A stretch of 64,000 nt of DNA, from assembly GCF_000993785.3 (NCBI RefSeq), contig NZ_CP009922.3:1612001-1676000 (forward strand). The letters run 5' to 3'. The position numbers and the translations under genes were made by a program. This DNA comes from Streptomyces xiamenensis. Its GTDB lineage: Bacteria > Actinomycetota > Actinomycetes > Streptomycetales > Streptomycetaceae. This document shows, piece after piece, positions 17,537 through 26,219 of this stretch; position 1 is the stretch's first letter; each line of letters begins with the position of its first letter. The notes under the pieces were generated by a model, which was given only the letters and a program-made list of their open reading frames with translations, was not told the DNA's origin and searched no databases.

Positions 17537-18187
17537 TCAGACGTCGTCGCCGATGACCGGCTCCGGCAGCGAACCCGCGTTGTGCTCCAGCAGCCGCCAG
17601 CCGCGCTCGCTCTCGCCCAGCACCGACCAGGAGCAGTTGGCGAGCCCGCCCAGCGCCTCCCAGGTGGCCGGCGCGAGGCCGAGCAGCCGGCCGATGGTGG
17701 TCCGGATCGTCCCGCCATGGCTGACGACCACCAGGACCCCGCCCGGCGGCAGCTTCTCCGCCGTGCGCTCCACCAGGGGCGCCGCCCGGTCGGCGACCTC
17801 GGTCTCCAGCTCGCCGCCGCCGCGCCGCACCGGCTCGCCGCGCTTCCACGCCGCGTACTGCTCGCCGAAGCGGGCCTTGATCTCCTCGTGCGTCAGCCCC
17901 TGCCACTCGCCGGCGTACGTCTCGCGCAGCGCCTCGTCATGGGTGACCGGCAATCCGGTGACGGCCGAGAGCTCGGCGGCGGTGGCCACCGTACGCCGCA
18001 GGTCGGAGCCGATGATCGTGTGCGGCGACAGCCCGGCCAGCAGCCGCGCGGCCCGCTTGGCCTGGGCCACGCCGGTCTCGGTCAGCTCGATGTCCAAGGT
18101 GCCCTGGAAGCGGTTCTCCAGGTTCCAGGCGGTCTGGCCGTGCCGCCACAGGACGATCCGCCGTCCGTGGCTCCGCGCGGCGCTCAG
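17537..18187 (-). CDS. Histidine phosphatase family protein (phosphoglycerate mutase-like), CTG start
   Basis: The 216-residue protein carries the RHG catalytic motif WRHGQTAWN at residues 14-22, then the second-motif arginine in SDLRRT, the acid ETYAGEWQG and the second histidine in VVVSHGGTI. It is thus a complete branch-1 histidine phosphatase. No ATG, GTG or TTG lies between the upstream in-frame TGA and the RHG motif; a TTG at 18097 would remove the catalytic histidine. The only sensible start is CTG at 18187, which forms a CTGA overlap with the stop codon of rsfS. This suggests translational coupling. Substrate unknown; glucosyl-3-phosphoglycerate phosphatase is one possibility in actinobacteria. 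Confidence 0.85.
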   Translation of the reverse strand: MSAARSHGRRIVLWRHGQTAWNLENRFQGTLDIELTETGVAQAKRAARLLAGLSPHTIIGSDLRRTVATAAELSAVTGLPVTHDEALRETYAGEWQGLTHEEIKARFGEQYAAWKRGEPVRRGGGELETEVADRAAPLVERTAEKLPPGGVLVVVSHGGTIRTTIGRLLGLAPATWEALGGLANCSWSVLGESERGWRLLEHNAGSLPEPVIGDDV

Positions 18188-18633
18188 CTGAACTCACCGC
18201 CGGGTGCCAGGCCCTCGTCCGCCGGGCCCGCCTCTCCGGCGTGCGCGGCTGCCTTGCCCCGGGTCGCCTTGGCGTCCTCGGGCAGCTCCAGCTGCGGGCA
18301 GTCCTTCCACAGCCGCTCCAGCGCGTAGAAGACGCGCTCCTCGGCGTGCTGCACGTGCACCACGATGTCGACGTAGTCCAGCAGCACCCAGCGGCCGTCG
18401 CGCTCGCCCTCGCGGCGCACCGGCTTGGCGCCCAGCTCCTTGTTCAGCGTCTCCTCGATGCCCTCGACGATGGCCTTGACCTGCCGGTCGTTGGGCGCGG
18501 AGGCGAGCAGGAAGGCGTCGGTGATGGCGAGGACGTCACTGACGTCGTAGGCGATGATGTCGTGCGCCAGCTTGTCGGCCGCGGCCTGGGCGGCGGCCTC
18601 GATCAGCTCGGTGGCGCGATCCGTTGCGGTCAC
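18184..18633 (-). CDS. rsfS: Ribosomal silencing factor RsfS
   Basis: The 149-residue protein matches the RsfS/YbeB/Iojap family. Signatures are AHDIIAYDVSDVLAITDAFLLASA, NDRQVKAIVEGIEE, GRWVLLDYVDIVVHVQ and ERVFYALERLWKD. RsfS binds L14 and keeps subunits apart under starvation. The start is GTG 18633 (VTATDRATELIEAA); an in-frame opening back to 18720 lacks coding character. A 35-residue Gly/Ala/Glu tail extends beyond the core. Its stop overlaps the start of the phosphatase gene. nadD, the usual partner, is upstream with the LCP gene in between, an order typical of Streptomyces. Confidence 0.95.
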   Translation of the reverse strand: MTATDRATELIEAAAQAAADKLAHDIIAYDVSDVLAITDAFLLASAPNDRQVKAIVEGIEETLNKELGAKPVRREGERDGRWVLLDYVDIVVHVQHAEERVFYALERLWKDCPQLELPEDAKATRGKAAAHAGEAGPADEGLAPGGEFS

Positions 18634-18779
18634 AGGCGAAGCTTCTCCATCGTTACGGCGGCAGTGGTGGTTCGGCAGCGTCAGCGGATTTCTCCGACGA
18701 TGTCCCCCCAAGGGTCTCACGGCCCACTGACAGGCTCAGCCCGGTTTACCCCTGAGCCTGTCACCCACCGCTACCGCGC

Positions 18780-20564
18780 CTACTCCCCGTAGTCCTCGCC
18801 CAGCACGATCGTCACATCGGCGTTGGGCGCGCCGTCGCCCGCCTCCACCACGTCCTCCGGCAGCCCCAGCGTCCTGGCGGCCTCCACCGCCGTCTCCCGG
18901 TGCTCCTCCGACCGGTACGTGATCCGCGAGGTCTCCCCCGGCTCCGGCGCCGTACGGCTGTCGACGACCGAGAAACCACCGTTGATCAGGGCCACCCGGG
19001 CGGTTTCCCCGCCCGCCTCGCTGCCGGTCGCGTCGGTGACCGAGATCCGCAGCGCCGCGCCCGGGTCGGCGTTGACGACCGTGCCGCCCAGCACGTCCAT
19101 CACCAGGCCCTCGGCCGTCTCGGTGCTCAGCGTGCCGTCGCTCTCCACCGGCAGCAGCAGGGTCTCGTACGCGTCGTCCTGCGCGTATCCGCCGAGCTGG
19201 GCCAGGCTCAGCGCCAGCTCCTCCTCGGACAGCGAGGGGTCCGCGATCAGCCCGACCGCGTGAATGGTCCGGGTGGCGCCCTCGGCCCCCGTCGGCATCT
19301 TGGCCAGCATTCCGGCCAGCACCTGCCCGAACCGTTCCAGGCGCGCGTTCTCCGGCTCCTCGGGCTCCCGGTAGGTCACGTAGGCGACCGCGGCCTCGCC
19401 GCTCAGCGACACGTTCTCGCCCAGCGGCACCAGCGGCTCGTCGTCCTTCTTGCCCGGCACCTCGGTGTCGGTGGTGATGGTGATCCCGCCCAGCAGGTCG
19501 ACGAGCGTCTCCAGATACGGGCTGCCGAGCCGCCAGGTCCCCTTGATGTCGGCGCCGAGCAGATCGCCCGCCGCCTCCCGGACCGATCCGGCGGCCTCCT
19601 GGGTCACGGCCTGGCCCAGCGTGGTCGTGCCGCCGTCCGGGGTGATGGTCAGATCGCCGGGCAGCAGCACGGTGTACCCGCCGCCCGTCGTCTCGTTGGC
19701 GACCAGCAGCGCGGTGGACGCGGTCTCCCCGTCCAGCTCCCGCAGATGCACGATGATCACATCGCGCTTCTCGGCCACCGCCGACCCCCCGTCGTCCCCG
19801 CCGGGGCCCGACAGGAACGGCAGCCGGTCGGTCGCCCACAGCGCCCCGACCGAGCCGATCAGCGCCAGCACCAGGACGATCACCAGCAGCCGCACCCGGC
19901 CCCTGCCGCGCCGCTTGGCCTCCTCGCGGCGCTCGGTGCGGCTCTCGCTGAACTTCAGCCAGTCGATGACGTCTTCCGAGCCGGCGTCCTCCTCCTCGAT
20001 GAAGGCGAACTGCTCGGTGGCGTACTCCTTGACCTCGGTGTCATCGCCCCCGGCCCGGTCATCCGACCCGGCCCGCGGTTCCGGCCCGCCGTCCGCGCCG
20101 GAAGACGGCTCCGGGTCGGCACCGGCCCCCGCCCCGGTCTCCGGCTGCCGCTGCTGGGGCACCGCGCCCGCCGGCGCCGCGTCGACGGCCGGCTGTTCGC
20201 CGGTCCCGTACTCCGGGTAGCCGGGCGCGTCGGTGACCCGCGGCTGCTGCCCGCTCCCCCAGTCGTAGGAGTCCTGCTGATAGCCGTCGTACCCCGGGTA
20301 CTGCTGCTGGTACGGGTCGTACCCGTAGCCCGGCTGCTGGTAGTCCGACGAGGGATAACCCGACTGCTGGTAACCGGACTGCTGGTAGTCCGCCTGCTGA
20401 TAACCCGACTGGTCCTGCTGCGGCTGCTGGTACTGCTGCGGGTAGTACTGCTCCTGCTGCGGTTCCTGCTGCTGCCCCGGGGATCCGGGGGCCGGCTGGT
20501 ACAGGGGGCGCCCGTACTCGTCATAGCCGTAGATCTGCCCGTACGGATCCTGTCGGTCGTTCAC
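18780..20564 (-). CDS. LCP (LytR-CpsA-Psr)-type envelope protein with LytR C-terminal domain
   Basis: The 594-residue protein has a long cytoplasmic N-terminus with Gln/Tyr-rich repeats (about residues 10-110) and an acidic linker. A membrane helix (VRLLVIVLVLALIGSVGALWA) lies near 222-242. An extracellular LCP-like domain covers about 265-440, and a LytR_C-type domain occupies the last 100 residues. LCP enzymes attach anionic glycopolymers to peptidoglycan. By position it matches S. coelicolor SCO2578, described as PdtA, which is needed for sound spore walls (recalled). The usual catalytic motifs are altered: the PRD site reads LPGDLTI, and no RSDT-like motif is seen where TASTALLVA stands. 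The ERF segment NARLERFGQVLAGML is kept. Confidence 0.82.
   Translation of the reverse strand: MNDRQDPYGQIYGYDEYGRPLYQPAPGSPGQQQEPQQEQYYPQQYQQPQQDQSGYQQADYQQSGYQQSGYPSSDYQQPGYGYDPYQQQYPGYDGYQQDSYDWGSGQQPRVTDAPGYPEYGTGEQPAVDAAPAGAVPQQRQPETGAGAGADPEPSSGADGGPEPRAGSDDRAGGDDTEVKEYATEQFAFIEEEDAGSEDVIDWLKFSESRTERREEAKRRGRGRVRLLVIVLVLALIGSVGALWATDRLPFLSGPGGDDGGSAVAEKRDVIIVHLRELDGETASTALLVANETTGGGYTVLLPGDLTITPDGGTTTLGQAVTQEAAGSVREAAGDLLGADIKGTWRLGSPYLETLVDLLGGITITTDTEVPGKKDDEPLVPLGENVSLSGEAAVAYVTYREPEEPENARLERFGQVLAGMLAKMPTGAEGATRTIHAVGLIADPSLSEEELALSLAQLGGYAQDDAYETLLLPVESDGTLSTETAEGLVMDVLGGTVVNADPGAALRISVTDATGSEAGGETARVALINGGFSVVDSRTAPEPGETSRITYRSEEHRETAVEAARTLGLPEDVVEAGDGAPNADVTIVLGEDYGE
20270..20500 (-). 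repeat. Short tandem repeats encoding a Gln/Tyr-rich tract
   Basis: Imperfect units of 15 to 24 bases built on TGCTGGTA and related sequence encode runs such as SGYQQ, DYQQ and YPQQ in the LCP protein. The repetition is visible on the plus strand as recurring gactgctggta and gcctgctga. Such tracts are prone to length change between strains. Confidence 0.75.
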
Positions 20565-20594
20565 CCGTGCCGCCCCTTCAGTCCCTCAGCCGGT

Positions 20595-21230
20595 TCAGCC
20601 TGTCCGCTCCGGAAGCTCGGAGTCCCCGTCCCGGTAGAGGGCGCGCTTGTCGATGTAGCGCACCACCCCGTCCGGCACGAGATACCAGACCGGATCGCCA
20701 CGGGCGACCCGCTCGCGGCAATCGGTGGAGGAGATCGCCAGGGCGGGCACCTCCACCAGGGAGACCCCGCCGTTCGGCAGCCCCGGATCGGTGAGGGTGT
20801 GCCCCGGCCGGGTGACGCCGATGAAGTGGGCGAGCGAGAACAGCTCGGGGGCGTCCCGCCAGGTCAGGATCTGGGCGAGCGCGTCCGCGCCGGTGATGAA
20901 GAAGAGATCCGCGTCCTGGTGCTGTGCCCGCAGGTCGCGCAGCGTGTCGATGGTGTACGTCTTGCCGCCGCGGTCGATGTCGATGCGGCTGACCGAGAAC
21001 TGCGGATTGGACGCGGTCGCGATGACCGTCATCAGATACCGGTCCTCGGCGGCCGAGACCTGCCGGTGCTCCTTCTGCCACGGCTGCCCGGTCGGCACGA
21101 AGATGACCTCATCGAGGTGGAACCGGGCCGCCACCTCACTGGCGGCGACCAGGTGGCCGTGATGGACCGGATCGAACGTCCCGCCCATCACGCCGAGCCG
21201 CCGCCTCCCGGGGGTTATCCCGTCTGCCAT
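20595..21230 (-). CDS. nadD: Nicotinate-nucleotide adenylyltransferase
   Basis: The 211-residue enzyme converts nicotinate mononucleotide to deamido-NAD. The nucleotidyltransferase motif [12 protein letters not shown] lies at residues 16-27 and the ISSTDCR motif, equivalent to ISSTxIR, near 165. [11 protein letters not shown] and [12 protein letters not shown] are further family signatures. Start ATG 21230 gives a normal length. It is followed, 30 bases downstream, by the LCP gene and then rsfS, and preceded by a tiny membrane-protein gene. Confidence 0.96.
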   Translation of the reverse strand: MADGITPGRRRLGVMGGTFDPVHHGHLVAASEVAARFHLDEVIFVPTGQPWQKEHRQVSAAEDRYLMTVIATASNPQFSVSRIDIDRGGKTYTIDTLRDLRAQHQDADLFFITGADALAQILTWRDAPELFSLAHFIGVTRPGHTLTDPGLPNGGVSLVEVPALAISSTDCRERVARGDPVWYLVPDGVVRYIDKRALYRDGDSELPERTG

Positions 21231-21263
21231 GAGCGGACCTTAACTGCTTCGGGGCCGTGAGGC

Positions 21264-21419
21264 TCAGCGGTCGCGGTTGAGGCGGGTGGTGATCCACAGG
21301 AGCAGCAGCAGCGCCGCGAGCGCGCCACCACCGATGAAGTACGCGTTGAGGCTGTCGTGCGGGCCGCCTTCGCTCGCGAGCGTAGTGAGGGCTTCGGCGG
21401 TGCTGCTGGGCAGGTTCAT
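21264..21419 (-). CDS. 51-residue single-helix membrane protein
   Basis: A short frame starts at ATG 21419 (MNLPSSTAEALTTLASEGG) and ends with TGA at 21264-21266. It has a short hydrophilic N-terminus and one membrane helix (IGGGALAALLLLLWI) and ends TTRLNRDR. It lies 33 bases before nadD on the same strand, and very similar micro-proteins stand before nadD in other Streptomyces as far as I recall. The gene is easily missed because of its size. Function unknown; a membrane regulator or assembly factor is only a guess. Confidence 0.75.
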   Translation of the reverse strand: MNLPSSTAEALTTLASEGGPHDSLNAYFIGGGALAALLLLLWITTRLNRDR

Positions 21420-21571
21420 GAACGGACCTATCCGGAACGAGACGGCTGGGACGTAGGCTCATCGTAAGCGGACGCGTCCGTGGCGGCCTCTTGCCCCCAC
21501 CGCTCCCGATGCGATGCGGTGGACACAGCCACGTCCGGAGCCGACGAACACAGACTTCACAAGGGGGCCCG

Positions 21572-22768
21572 ATGAGCGACGACACCGGCTCGAACAACGG
21601 GAACGACGGCCAGGGGAGTGACGGCGGCGACGGCCACGGGGCAGCGACGCCCGACCCCGCGGCCCTCAACCGCGAGCGGCTCCCCGGCCGCAACCGCCGC
21701 CGCTTCCCCGGCATATCGTCCCGCGCCTACGAACACCCCGCCGACCGCTCGGCCCTGGTCGCGCTGCGCAAACTGACCGGCTTCGACACGGTCTTCAAGG
21801 CGCTGAGCGGCATGCTCCCCGAGCGCAGCCTGCGCCTGATGTTCCTGTCCGACTCGGTCCGCGTCGACGAGCGGCAGTTCGCCCACCTGCACCAACTCCT
21901 CCTGGAGGCCTGCGACATCCTGGACCTGGAAACGGTCCCGCCGATGTACGTCACCCAGGACCCCAGGCCGAACGCCATGTGCATCGGCCTGCAGCAGCCG
22001 ATCATCGTGGTCACCACCGGGCTCGTCGAACTCCTCGACGAGGACGAGATGCGCGCCGTCATCGGCCACGAGGTGGGCCACGCCCTGTCCGGGCACGCCG
22101 TCTACCGCACCATCCTGCTCTTCCTCACCAGCATCGCCGTCCGGGTGGCCTGGATCCCGCTCGGCAACATCGCGATCATGGGCATCATCACGGCGCTGCG
22201 CGAATGGTTCCGCAAGTCCGAACTCTCCGCCGACCGCGCCGGACTGCTCGTCGGCCAGGACCCGCAGGCCTCACTGCGCGGCCTGATGAAACTGGCCGGC
22301 GGCAACCACCTGCACCACATGAACGTCGACGCCTTCCTCGAACAGGCCAAGGAGTACGAGGCGGGCGGCGATCTGCGCGACTCGGTGCTCAAGATCCTCA
22401 ACGTGCTGCCGCGCACCCACCCCTTCGCCGCCGTCCGGGCCGCCGAGCTGCACCGGTGGGCGGCCACCCGCGACTACCAGCGGATCATGGACGGGCACTA
22501 CCCGCGCCGCGACACGGATGCCGACGCCTCCGTCAGCGGCTCCATCCGGGAATCGGCGGGCCACTACGCCCAGTCGGTCAAGTCCAGCAAGGACCCGCTC
22601 ATGAAGCTGGTCTCGGACGTGGCGGGCGGGGCCAGCGATCTGGGCGGCAGGCTCCGCGACTTCGCCACCGGCCGCGGCAACGGTGCCAGCGGTACCGGAG
22701 GCGGCGGCACGGCCGGGGGCGGAACCTCGGGGAGCCCTAAAGATCCCGGGCCGCAGACTCCGGGTTAG
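21572..22768 (+). CDS. M48 family zinc metallopeptidase
   Basis: The 398-residue protein contains the zinc motif VIGHEVGHALSGHA (HEXXH) near residue 165. The third ligand is in SELSADRAGLL near 217, the M48/HtpX arrangement. A hydrophobic segment (TILLFLTSIAVRVAWIPLG) between them probably enters the membrane. The N-terminal 30 residues are Gly/Asp/Asn-rich and the C-terminus is Gly-rich. Start ATG 21572 is preceded by AAGGGGGCCC. The gene is divergent from the nadD group. Its 3' end overlaps that of the next gene, on the other strand, by 32 bases. Likely role: turnover of membrane proteins. Confidence 0.92.
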   Translation: MSDDTGSNNGNDGQGSDGGDGHGAATPDPAALNRERLPGRNRRRFPGISSRAYEHPADRSALVALRKLTGFDTVFKALSGMLPERSLRLMFLSDSVRVDERQFAHLHQLLLEACDILDLETVPPMYVTQDPRPNAMCIGLQQPIIVVTTGLVELLDEDEMRAVIGHEVGHALSGHAVYRTILLFLTSIAVRVAWIPLGNIAIMGIITALREWFRKSELSADRAGLLVGQDPQASLRGLMKLAGGNHLHHMNVDAFLEQAKEYEAGGDLRDSVLKILNVLPRTHPFAAVRAAELHRWAATRDYQRIMDGHYPRRDTDADASVSGSIRESAGHYAQSVKSSKDPLMKLVSDVAGGASDLGGRLRDFATGRGNGASGTGGGGTAGGGTSGSPKDPGPQTPG

Positions 22769-23822
22769 GCAACGCCTTGGCGTCCAGCGCCCCGCACAGC
22801 GGAATGTGGTCGGCATCGGTGGTGTACGGATCGGTGCCGGCCGGCCGCGAGTCCCCGGCCCGCTCCCCCGCCAGCAACGGCCGCAGCGGACCGTCCGGGT
22901 CCACCCCGCAGTCCATCGGGCCGGCCAGCAGATCCGTCTGGCGCAGGATGACGGTCCGCTCCTGAAGCCCTTCCTCGGCGAACAGCATGACCACCTCGCG
23001 CCGCACCGTGAACAGTGTCGTCTCCCCCGGCTCCTCGCCGGGTTCGCGCGGCGTGGCACCGGCCTCCCGCACCGCGTACACGGCGACGTGGCGCGCGGTC
23101 ACCTGGAGCATGTCGTCGGCGATCTCGGTGAAGGCGAACGTGCCCTCGATCCGCACCTGCGGATCGGCGAGTTCCACCTCCAGCGGATCGAAGCTCACCA
23201 GCCACGCGGTCAGCGGCGCGGCGGCGATCCCGCCGCTCACCGCCCGGTCCAGCTGCCGCCGCTGCTGCGGATCCAGCAACTCGCGTACCGGCACGGCCGA
23301 GACCCCGGTCAGCACGTCCTGGGTGAGCGCGCTGGCCACGATGTACTCCTTGGCCAGCGTGAGCGCGGTGAACACCTGATCGCGCGAGAAGTGCGCGGTC
23401 GCCCGCGCGTCGGGCAGCAGCACCCCGGCCGCACCGGAGCCGAACCCCTGCGCCGGACTGGCCTCGAACAGCTCCGCCGGCTCCGCCGCGCCCGGCACCA
23501 CGCCGGCGGGTGCCAGCGGCACCAGGGTGGTCAGCGGCGGCTGAACGGCGTGCCCGCCGTCCTGGCCGTACGGGTTGTTGTTGCCCAGGTACACGGCCGC
23601 GGCGAACGCCAGCAGGATGATCACGCCGAGCGCCAGCCCCTGCCGGGGCACCGTACGGTGCGGCGCGCGATCGCGGACCGCCGTGCTGTGGTCCTGAAGC
23701 CGCTCCCGCGCCGAATACTCCTGGAGACGTGCCGCATTGACGAACGACTCGTCGAAGACGGTCGACGCGTACTCCTCGTCCCCACTGCCCGGGACACCCC
23801 CGGGGTCCGAACTCCCGGCCAC
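22737..23822 (-). CDS. Single-pass membrane protein, shares N-terminal motif with its neighbour
   Basis: The 361-residue protein has a cytoplasmic N-terminus containing EEYASTVFDESFVNAARLQE and one membrane helix (GLALGVIILLAFAAAVYLG, near 62-80). An extracellular domain of about 270 residues contains few cysteines (CGVD and CGALD). The N-terminal motif resembles that of the next gene upstream (DEVFASVVLDDDFVQAAEIHE), so the two proteins may be docked by the same partner. Its stop overlaps the M48 gene stop on the opposite strand. No known domain was recognised. Confidence 0.82.
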   Translation of the reverse strand: MAGSSDPGGVPGSGDEEYASTVFDESFVNAARLQEYSARERLQDHSTAVRDRAPHRTVPRQGLALGVIILLAFAAAVYLGNNNPYGQDGGHAVQPPLTTLVPLAPAGVVPGAAEPAELFEASPAQGFGSGAAGVLLPDARATAHFSRDQVFTALTLAKEYIVASALTQDVLTGVSAVPVRELLDPQQRRQLDRAVSGGIAAAPLTAWLVSFDPLEVELADPQVRIEGTFAFTEIADDMLQVTARHVAVYAVREAGATPREPGEEPGETTLFTVRREVVMLFAEEGLQERTVILRQTDLLAGPMDCGVDPDGPLRPLLAGERAGDSRPAGTDPYTTDADHIPLCGALDAKALPNPESAARDL

Positions 23823-23871
23823 CCGACCAGAGTACGGTCACCGGCGAAGCCCCGGCACCCCCGATCGCGCC

Positions 23872-24426
23872 TTACAGCCCGTCCTCCGGCTCGTCGTGCT
23901 CGGTGGCCGGGGGCGGACGGTCCTGCCCGTGCTCACCCGCACCACCGGAACGCTGAACGGCTATGAGGGCGAAGGCGATCACGCTGATCCCCATCACCAC
24001 GGCGAGTACGCAGGCCACCGGCCGTTGCCAGCGCAGCGGACGCCAGGCGGCCGGCGGACCGCTGTGCGCGGGCCCGGCGATGGCGGGGCCGGGGGCGGGC
24101 GGCGGCACGGAGTAGTCGCTGCCGAGGGCCTCGTCCTCGTCCTCCTCCTCGGGCGGGAGGTAGCGCAGATAGTCGGAGCGGTCGAAGCGCCCCTCGTCGT
24201 CATCGTGTTCGCCGTACAGGCCCTGGGCCTCGGCGGCCTCCGACTCGGCGCGTTCCAGAGCGGCGTACAGAATGCGCTCGGCGGCGGTCGGTTCATGGAT
24301 CTCGGCGGCTTGGACAAAATCGTCGTCGAGCACCACCGAGGCGAAGACCTCATCGGCGGTGCGGCGTTCCTGGCTGTCTGGCCTGTCTCCGTCCGGGAAC
24401 GGCAGGCCCCCCACGTCATCCGGCAC
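23872..24426 (-). CDS. Acidic membrane protein, likely SCO2584-like
   Basis: The 184-residue protein starts at GTG 24426 (VPDDVGGLPFPDG). An alternative GTG at 24480 forms a GTGA overlap with the proA stop. A cytoplasmic N-terminus of about 135 residues is rich in Glu/Asp and includes DEVFASVVLDDDFVQAAEIHE. One membrane helix (VACVLAVVMGISVIAFALIAV) follows, then a short outer tail. By position next to proA it corresponds to S. coelicolor SCO2584, which I recall as a partner of the MreB-directed spore wall synthesizing complex. That role is inference for this protein. Confidence 0.78.
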   Translation of the reverse strand: MPDDVGGLPFPDGDRPDSQERRTADEVFASVVLDDDFVQAAEIHEPTAAERILYAALERAESEAAEAQGLYGEHDDDEGRFDRSDYLRYLPPEEEDEDEALGSDYSVPPPAPGPAIAGPAHSGPPAAWRPLRWQRPVACVLAVVMGISVIAFALIAVQRSGGAGEHGQDRPPPATEHDEPEDGL

Positions 24427-24476
24427 GCGTCCCAGCGTAGGCGGATTGGCGGCGTGGGGGGAGGGTCGCCGTGAAT

Positions 24477-25751
24477 TCACTCGCGGGTGTGACCGTCCCC
24501 GGTGACGACATAGGTGGTCGAGGTCAGCTCGGGCAGCCCCATCGGGCCCCTGGAGTGCAGTTTCTGGGTGGAGATCCCGATCTCGGCGCCGAAGCCGAAC
24601 TGTCCGCCATCCGTGAACCGCGTCGACGCGTTGACCATGACGGCCGCCGAATCCATCCGGGCCGTGAACCGGCGGATGGCACCGGCGTCCCGGGCGACGA
24701 TCGCCTCGGTGTGGCCGCTGGTCCAGCGCCGGATGTGCGCCACGGCCGCGTCCAGGTCCTCCACGACGGCGGCGGCGATGTCCAGGCTCAGATACTCGTC
24801 CGCCCAGTCCTCGTCGCCCGCCTCCAGCACGTCGACCCCGGCCTGCTCACCGGTCTTGCGCCACCGCTCGTCGCCGTGCACGGTGACCCCGGCCGCGGTC
24901 AGCGCCTCCAGGGCCAGGGGCAGGAAACGGTCCGCGATCGCGGCGTGCACGAGCACGGTCTCGGCGGAGTTGCAAACCGAGGGCCGCTGCGCCTTGGAAT
25001 TCACCAGGATCTTGACCGCCGTCTCCAGATCGGCGCTCTCGTCCACGTACACGTGGCAGTTGCCGACGCCCGTCTCGATGACGGGCACGGTCGACTCGTT
25101 CACCACGGTCCGGATGAGCGAGGCACCGCCGCGCGGGATGAGCACGTCGACCAGGCCGCGGGCGGTCATGAGCTCCCGTACGGAGTCGCGGCTCTCGCCC
25201 GGCACGAGCTGGACGGCGTCGGCGGGCACCCCCGCCGAGGCGACGGCGTCGCGCAGCACGGCCACGATGGCCGTGTTCGAGGCGTAGGCGGAGGAGGAAC
25301 CCCGCAGCAGCACGGCGTTCCCCGACTTCAGACACAGGGCGGCGGCGTCCACGGTCACGTTCGGCCGGGCCTCGTAGATGATCCCGACCACCCCGAGCGG
25401 AACGCGCACCTGGCGCAGCTCCAGGCCGTTCGGCAGCGTCGAGCCGCGCACGACCTCCCCGACCGGGTCGGGCAGCGCCACCACATCGCGTACGTCGGAG
25501 GCGATGGCGGCCACCCGCTGCGGGGTCAGCGTCAGCCGGTCGACGATGCCGGCCGGCGTACCGGCTTCCCGGGCCCGCTCGACATCCACGCGGTTGGCGG
25601 TGACGATCTCATCGGCCCGCGCCTCCAGGGCGTCCGCCACGGCCAGCAGCGCCGCGTCACGCACGGAGCGCGGCAGCGGGGCCAGCTCGGCGGCGGCCTC
25701 CCGCGCCCGCCGGGCGGTGGCGATGACTGGAGAATCCACGACGCTGCTCAT
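24477..25751 (-). CDS. proA: Glutamate-5-semialdehyde dehydrogenase
   Basis: The 424-residue enzyme reduces gamma-glutamyl phosphate to the semialdehyde in proline synthesis. The catalytic cysteine is in [15 protein letters not shown] near residue 257. The NADP-binding region includes [11 protein letters not shown], and the C-terminal [15 protein letters not shown] is typical. Length is normal. proB lies 588 bases upstream on the same strand, separated by a 137-residue conserved gene, an order common in Streptomyces. The stop overlaps a possible start of the next gene. Confidence 0.97.
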   Translation of the reverse strand: MSSVVDSPVIATARRAREAAAELAPLPRSVRDAALLAVADALEARADEIVTANRVDVERAREAGTPAGIVDRLTLTPQRVAAIASDVRDVVALPDPVGEVVRGSTLPNGLELRQVRVPLGVVGIIYEARPNVTVDAAALCLKSGNAVLLRGSSSAYASNTAIVAVLRDAVASAGVPADAVQLVPGESRDSVRELMTARGLVDVLIPRGGASLIRTVVNESTVPVIETGVGNCHVYVDESADLETAVKILVNSKAQRPSVCNSAETVLVHAAIADRFLPLALEALTAAGVTVHGDERWRKTGEQAGVDVLEAGDEDWADEYLSLDIAAAVVEDLDAAVAHIRRWTSGHTEAIVARDAGAIRRFTARMDSAAVMVNASTRFTDGGQFGFGAEIGISTQKLHSRGPMGLPELTSTTYVVTGDGHTRE

Positions 25752-25805
25752 AGGACCAGCGTAACCGCGCGCTCACCGACCCCCTCCCCGCTGTCCACAG
25801 TGCGG

Positions 25806-26219
25806 TCAGAAGGGGTGCACCCCGACCGGGACCGCCCGTGGCGGCCCGCTGCCCTCGGCTACGCGCTGGTGGTACGTCTCCCGCCCGATCACCTCGAGCC
25901 CGACGATCTCCCACGGCGGCAGCTGCGCGGTAAGGCGGTGCTCGCCCCACAGCCGCAGCGCCACGGCGGCGGCGTCGTGCAGATCACGGGCCTCCTCCCA
26001 GTACCGGATCTCCGCGTGATCGCAGGCGTAGCGACTGGTGAGCAGGAACGGGTGGTCGTGCGCCAGCCGTTCGAGCCCCCGGCGCACTTCGCTCAGCGCG
26101 ACCGCGCTCCCGGCGACGCTGAGCGTGATGTGCCACAGCCGGGCCGCCTCCCGCTCTCCCGCGATGGTGCGGGTGGCGGTTTGCTGGCGCTGCTCTCCGA
26201 CGCTGGCCAGTCGTCTCAC
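25806..26219 (-). CDS. Conserved protein between proB and proA, function unknown
   Basis: The 137-residue protein starts at GTG 26219, preceded at six bases by a perfect AGGAGG, which decides the start against a TTG 16 codons upstream. It carries VRRLASVGEQRQQTATRTIAGE, LWHITLSVAG and HDHPFLLTSRYACDHAEIRYWEEARDLHDAAAVALRLW, and ends PVGVHPF. The alpha/beta pattern looks like a small single-domain fold. I recall near-identical proteins at the same place in other Streptomyces, so strong conservation is likely. No motif gives a function. Confidence 0.85.
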   Translation of the reverse strand: MRRLASVGEQRQQTATRTIAGEREAARLWHITLSVAGSAVALSEVRRGLERLAHDHPFLLTSRYACDHAEIRYWEEARDLHDAAAVALRLWGEHRLTAQLPPWEIVGLEVIGRETYHQRVAEGSGPPRAVPVGVHPF

